From contig CDRNVI010000110.1 in NCBI GenBank assembly GCA_977017575.1, forward strand, positions 1-26,343: DNA of 26,343 nt, given 5' to 3'. The DNA is from Paramoeba atlantica (Eukaryota; Discosea). Position 1 is the first letter of the stretch. The number at the start of each line of letters is the position of its first letter. Of the stretch, positions 24,950 to 26,343 are shown one piece after another. The notes beneath the pieces were generated by a model. The model made no database searches. It saw only the letters and a list, made by a program, of their open reading frames with translations, and was not told the origin of the DNA. The position numbers and the translations under genes are program-made.

Positions 24950-25471
24950 ATCCAAAAAATCCAAATCATTCCGGATTGATCCGGATGGTCACTGGCAAGC
25001 CAGACCCTTCACAGACAGATTTGGAAGTTCCGAGGCCGACGTCCTCTACCAGTTTCAGCTTTTCCAAGGCGGCACCAACGTGCTGTTGCCAACACGCTGC
25101 GTCGACGAACTGTGCGTCAACACGGCTTAACCAAGAGGTGTAAGCCTGGTAAGGGAGCTGGTTCCCTGTGGGGAGGGTCCGGGACGGTCCTCCGAGTACT
25201 GGGCCTAGTCCAATCCAAAATCCAAATCATTCCGGATTGCTCCGGATGGTCACTGGCAAGCCAGACCCTTCACAGACAGATTTGGAAGTTCCGAGGCCGA
25301 CGTCCTCTACCAGTTTCAGCTTTTCCAAGGCGGCACCAACGTGCTGTTACCAACACGCTGCGTCGACGAACTGTGCGTCAACATGGCTCACCCAAGAGGT
25401 GTGAGCCGGGTAAGGGAGCTGGTTCCCTGAGGGGAGGGTCCGGGACGGTCCTCCGAGTACTGGGCCTAGTC
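24950..25471 (-). repeat. Two 261-bp tandem units in the SINE body
   Basis: Units about 24950-25210 and 25211-25471, about 96-97% alike. A hairpin in each differs by a compensating pair: GGCTTA/TAAGCC at 25124-25129/25141-25146 and GGCTCA/TGAGCC at 25385-25390/25402-25407. Confidence 0.9.
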
Positions 25472-25522
25472 GGTTATCAGCCCAGCCTCTTAGAGTGAGG
25501 CCTCCGGGAATACTGCGATGAA

Positions 25523-25585
25523 CGGGTTTGAACTCGCCGTCTGAGCACCATGTGCTTCAAACTTTGAGTTCTTGCCACTCCGCCA
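25523..25585 (-). promoter_or_regulatory. RNA polymerase III internal promoter (A and B boxes)
   Basis: Box A TGGCGGAGTGG at 25585-25575 and box B GAGTTCAAACCCG at 25535-25523 on the minus strand, about 40 bp apart. Confidence 0.55.
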
Positions 25586-25628
25586 CCTCCCCCTACTCCG
25601 CCACCTCCCCCTACTCCGCCACCTCCAC
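25575..25628 (-). repeat. 18-bp tandem repeat triplicating the box A region
   Basis: Three units of CTACTCCGCCACCTCCCC (first begins CCACTCC). Each carries the box A core TGGCGGAGT on the minus strand, so the SINE start has slipped or been duplicated. Confidence 0.85.
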
Positions 25629-25697
25629 CTTTTTAGCCAAATACAAACGATCACGACGGATTGTATATCCTTCAAGCAGGTCTCTTCTTCCTTCGTC

Positions 25698-26288
25698 TTA
25701 CTTCCTTCCTTCAAGCAGGTCTCCAATCTGATCATGGATCATAGCAATTCGCTCTTCCCTTTGCTCCTTAACACTCTTGGCAGCAGTTCCCTTGTAGGTT
25801 GTCCAAATGCGGCGCATCGTCTTTGATAGAACGGGGGCGTCTGCAGAGGGAAGCTCACGACGGAAATATTCGGCTACGGAAGTTGCCGCACGGCTATACA
25901 CTTTCGACTTTCCTACAGTAAAGCTTCGCTGTATAATGCAAAGTACTTGGGACACAAGTGCGAATGTCAACTTCCGTTGGCATACTGTCCACCCTTCGTA
26001 GACACAGCATGCTTCCTGGACTCTCTTTTGGTCCAACCCACGCTTGGCACACTTTGCCACAACTTCAGGACCCAAGGTTTGATGATCTTGCGGCTTATTG
26101 CAAGAGTGGCAAATGTTGCAGCCAACAGGCACGCAAAACTCGGAGCAGTGGCCGCACATTTCAAGTGAGGTGCATTCCTCATTAGTGTGCTCGTTGCCGC
26201 AATCAAGGCAAGAGGAAGGAGTCCGAGCACGGAACTGAGTAACCTTATCGCAGTTAAAACAGTGCAAACGCACATAAAGTTCAGCCAT
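25698..26288 (-). CDS. Cysteine-rich putative zinc-binding protein
   Basis: A 196-codon frame from ATG 26288 (MAELYVRLHCFNC) to a TAA at 25698. The N-terminal 65 residues hold about ten cysteines in pairs: CFNC, CLDC 13 residues later (a zinc-ribbon-like C-x2-C...C-x2-C), then CGHC, CNICHSC. The remainder (70-196) is helical and basic with WTVCQRKLTFALVSQVLCIIQ, and MRRIWTTYKGTAAKSVKEQREERI near the end; the very end is a short helix (QIGDLLEGRK). I recognise no family. It has ordinary codon use and no break, so it may be a host gene or the product of an unseen DNA transposon. Its leader and first codons are duplicated at 24272-24348, and a 16-bp direct repeat (CCTTCAAGCAGGTCTC) straddles its 3' end (25671 and 25709). 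Confidence 0.55.
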   Translation of the reverse strand: MAELYVRLHCFNCDKVTQFRARTPSSCLDCGNEHTNEECTSLEMCGHCSEFCVPVGCNICHSCNKPQDHQTLGPEVVAKCAKRGLDQKRVQEACCVYEGWTVCQRKLTFALVSQVLCIIQRSFTVGKSKVYSRAATSVAEYFRRELPSADAPVLSKTMRRIWTTYKGTAAKSVKEQREERIAMIHDQIGDLLEGRK

Positions 26289-26343
26289 CACTTATGATTA
26301 AGAAAAACTTCTAGAAAAACGTTTAGCAGAAGATAAACTCTAT

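Larger units (their letters stand above)
24950..25628 (-). mobile_element. tRNA-headed SINE with duplicated body
   Basis: In the minus sense: tRNA-like head with A and B boxes (25585-25523), a linker, two tandem copies of a 261-bp structured body, and a short TTTTGGA-rich tail (about 24950). Box A TGGCGGAGTGG and box B AGTTCAAACCC match tRNA internal promoter consensus, spaced as in tRNA-Leu/Ser. The tRNA-like part does not fold into a full cloverleaf by eye. It would be transcribed by RNA polymerase III and mobilised by a LINE; which one is not clear. Confidence 0.6.

Noticed and set aside
22823-24969. Minus frames 22823-23062 and 24655-24969, both ending DSLREEI
   Set aside because: The shared ending is just the first bases of repeat A read in one frame; the upstream parts differ and look non-coding.
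25520-25590. A functional tRNA gene
   Set aside because: A and B boxes match, but the anticodon, T and acceptor stems do not fold properly; a SINE head is the better reading.

Overview
This looks like a gene-poor, transposon-packed stretch of a eukaryotic nuclear genome, most likely from a protist. The reasons are: no bacterial operons or ribosome-binding sites, many A/T homopolymers, a tRNA-headed SINE, a hairpin MITE, and retroelements of two classes nested in each other. The pairing of RLE-type LINEs with tyrosine-recombinase (YR) retrotransposons in the order gag-YR-RT/RNase H recalls kinetoplastid elements (CRE/SLACS; VIPER/TATE). The sequence alone does not fix the organism, and DIRS-type elements occur elsewhere.

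Layout. 1-1349: 5' part of an RLE LINE (L1, minus), leaving the window at its left edge. 1350-2301: a 952-bp block repeated at 17897-18848 with one mismatch that I could see; it contains a 205-bp repeat (A) and a GC-rich, hairpin-rich retroposon. 2640-5011: 5'-truncated LINE L3 (minus), head to head with a small plus-strand LINE fragment (5012-5105). 5276-8350: LINE L2 (minus). 8367-9344 and 13443-15910: the two halves of LINE L4 (plus), split by a complete-looking YR retrotransposon (YR-1, minus, about 9345-13440). 15911-16460: tandem-repeat-rich 3' flank of L4. 16445-17425: a proline-rich minus-strand ORF. 17897-22847: second YR retrotransposon (YR-2, minus) with repeat A at its 5' end abutting gag and another A copy beyond its 3' end. 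22848-24350: low-complexity DNA with tandem and retroposon copies. 24361-24561: hairpin MITE inserted into a further A copy. 24950-25628: SINE with a duplicated body. 25698-26288: a cysteine-rich putative gene whose 5' leader is duplicated 2 kb away.

Almost all coding sequence belongs to mobile elements. The LINE proteins read: SH3/Tudor-like N-terminal module, basic linker, reverse transcriptase, CCHC-type zinc fingers, PD-(D/E)XK restriction-like endonuclease, C-terminal tail. The YR elements encode gag, tyrosine recombinase and RT/RNase H. The most notable observation is that the LINE N-termini and the gag N-termini of both YR elements share the same short beta-rich pattern, as if two unrelated retroelement classes used a common targeting or nucleic-acid-binding module. 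The 25698-26288 gene and the proline-rich ORF are the best candidates for non-transposon genes.
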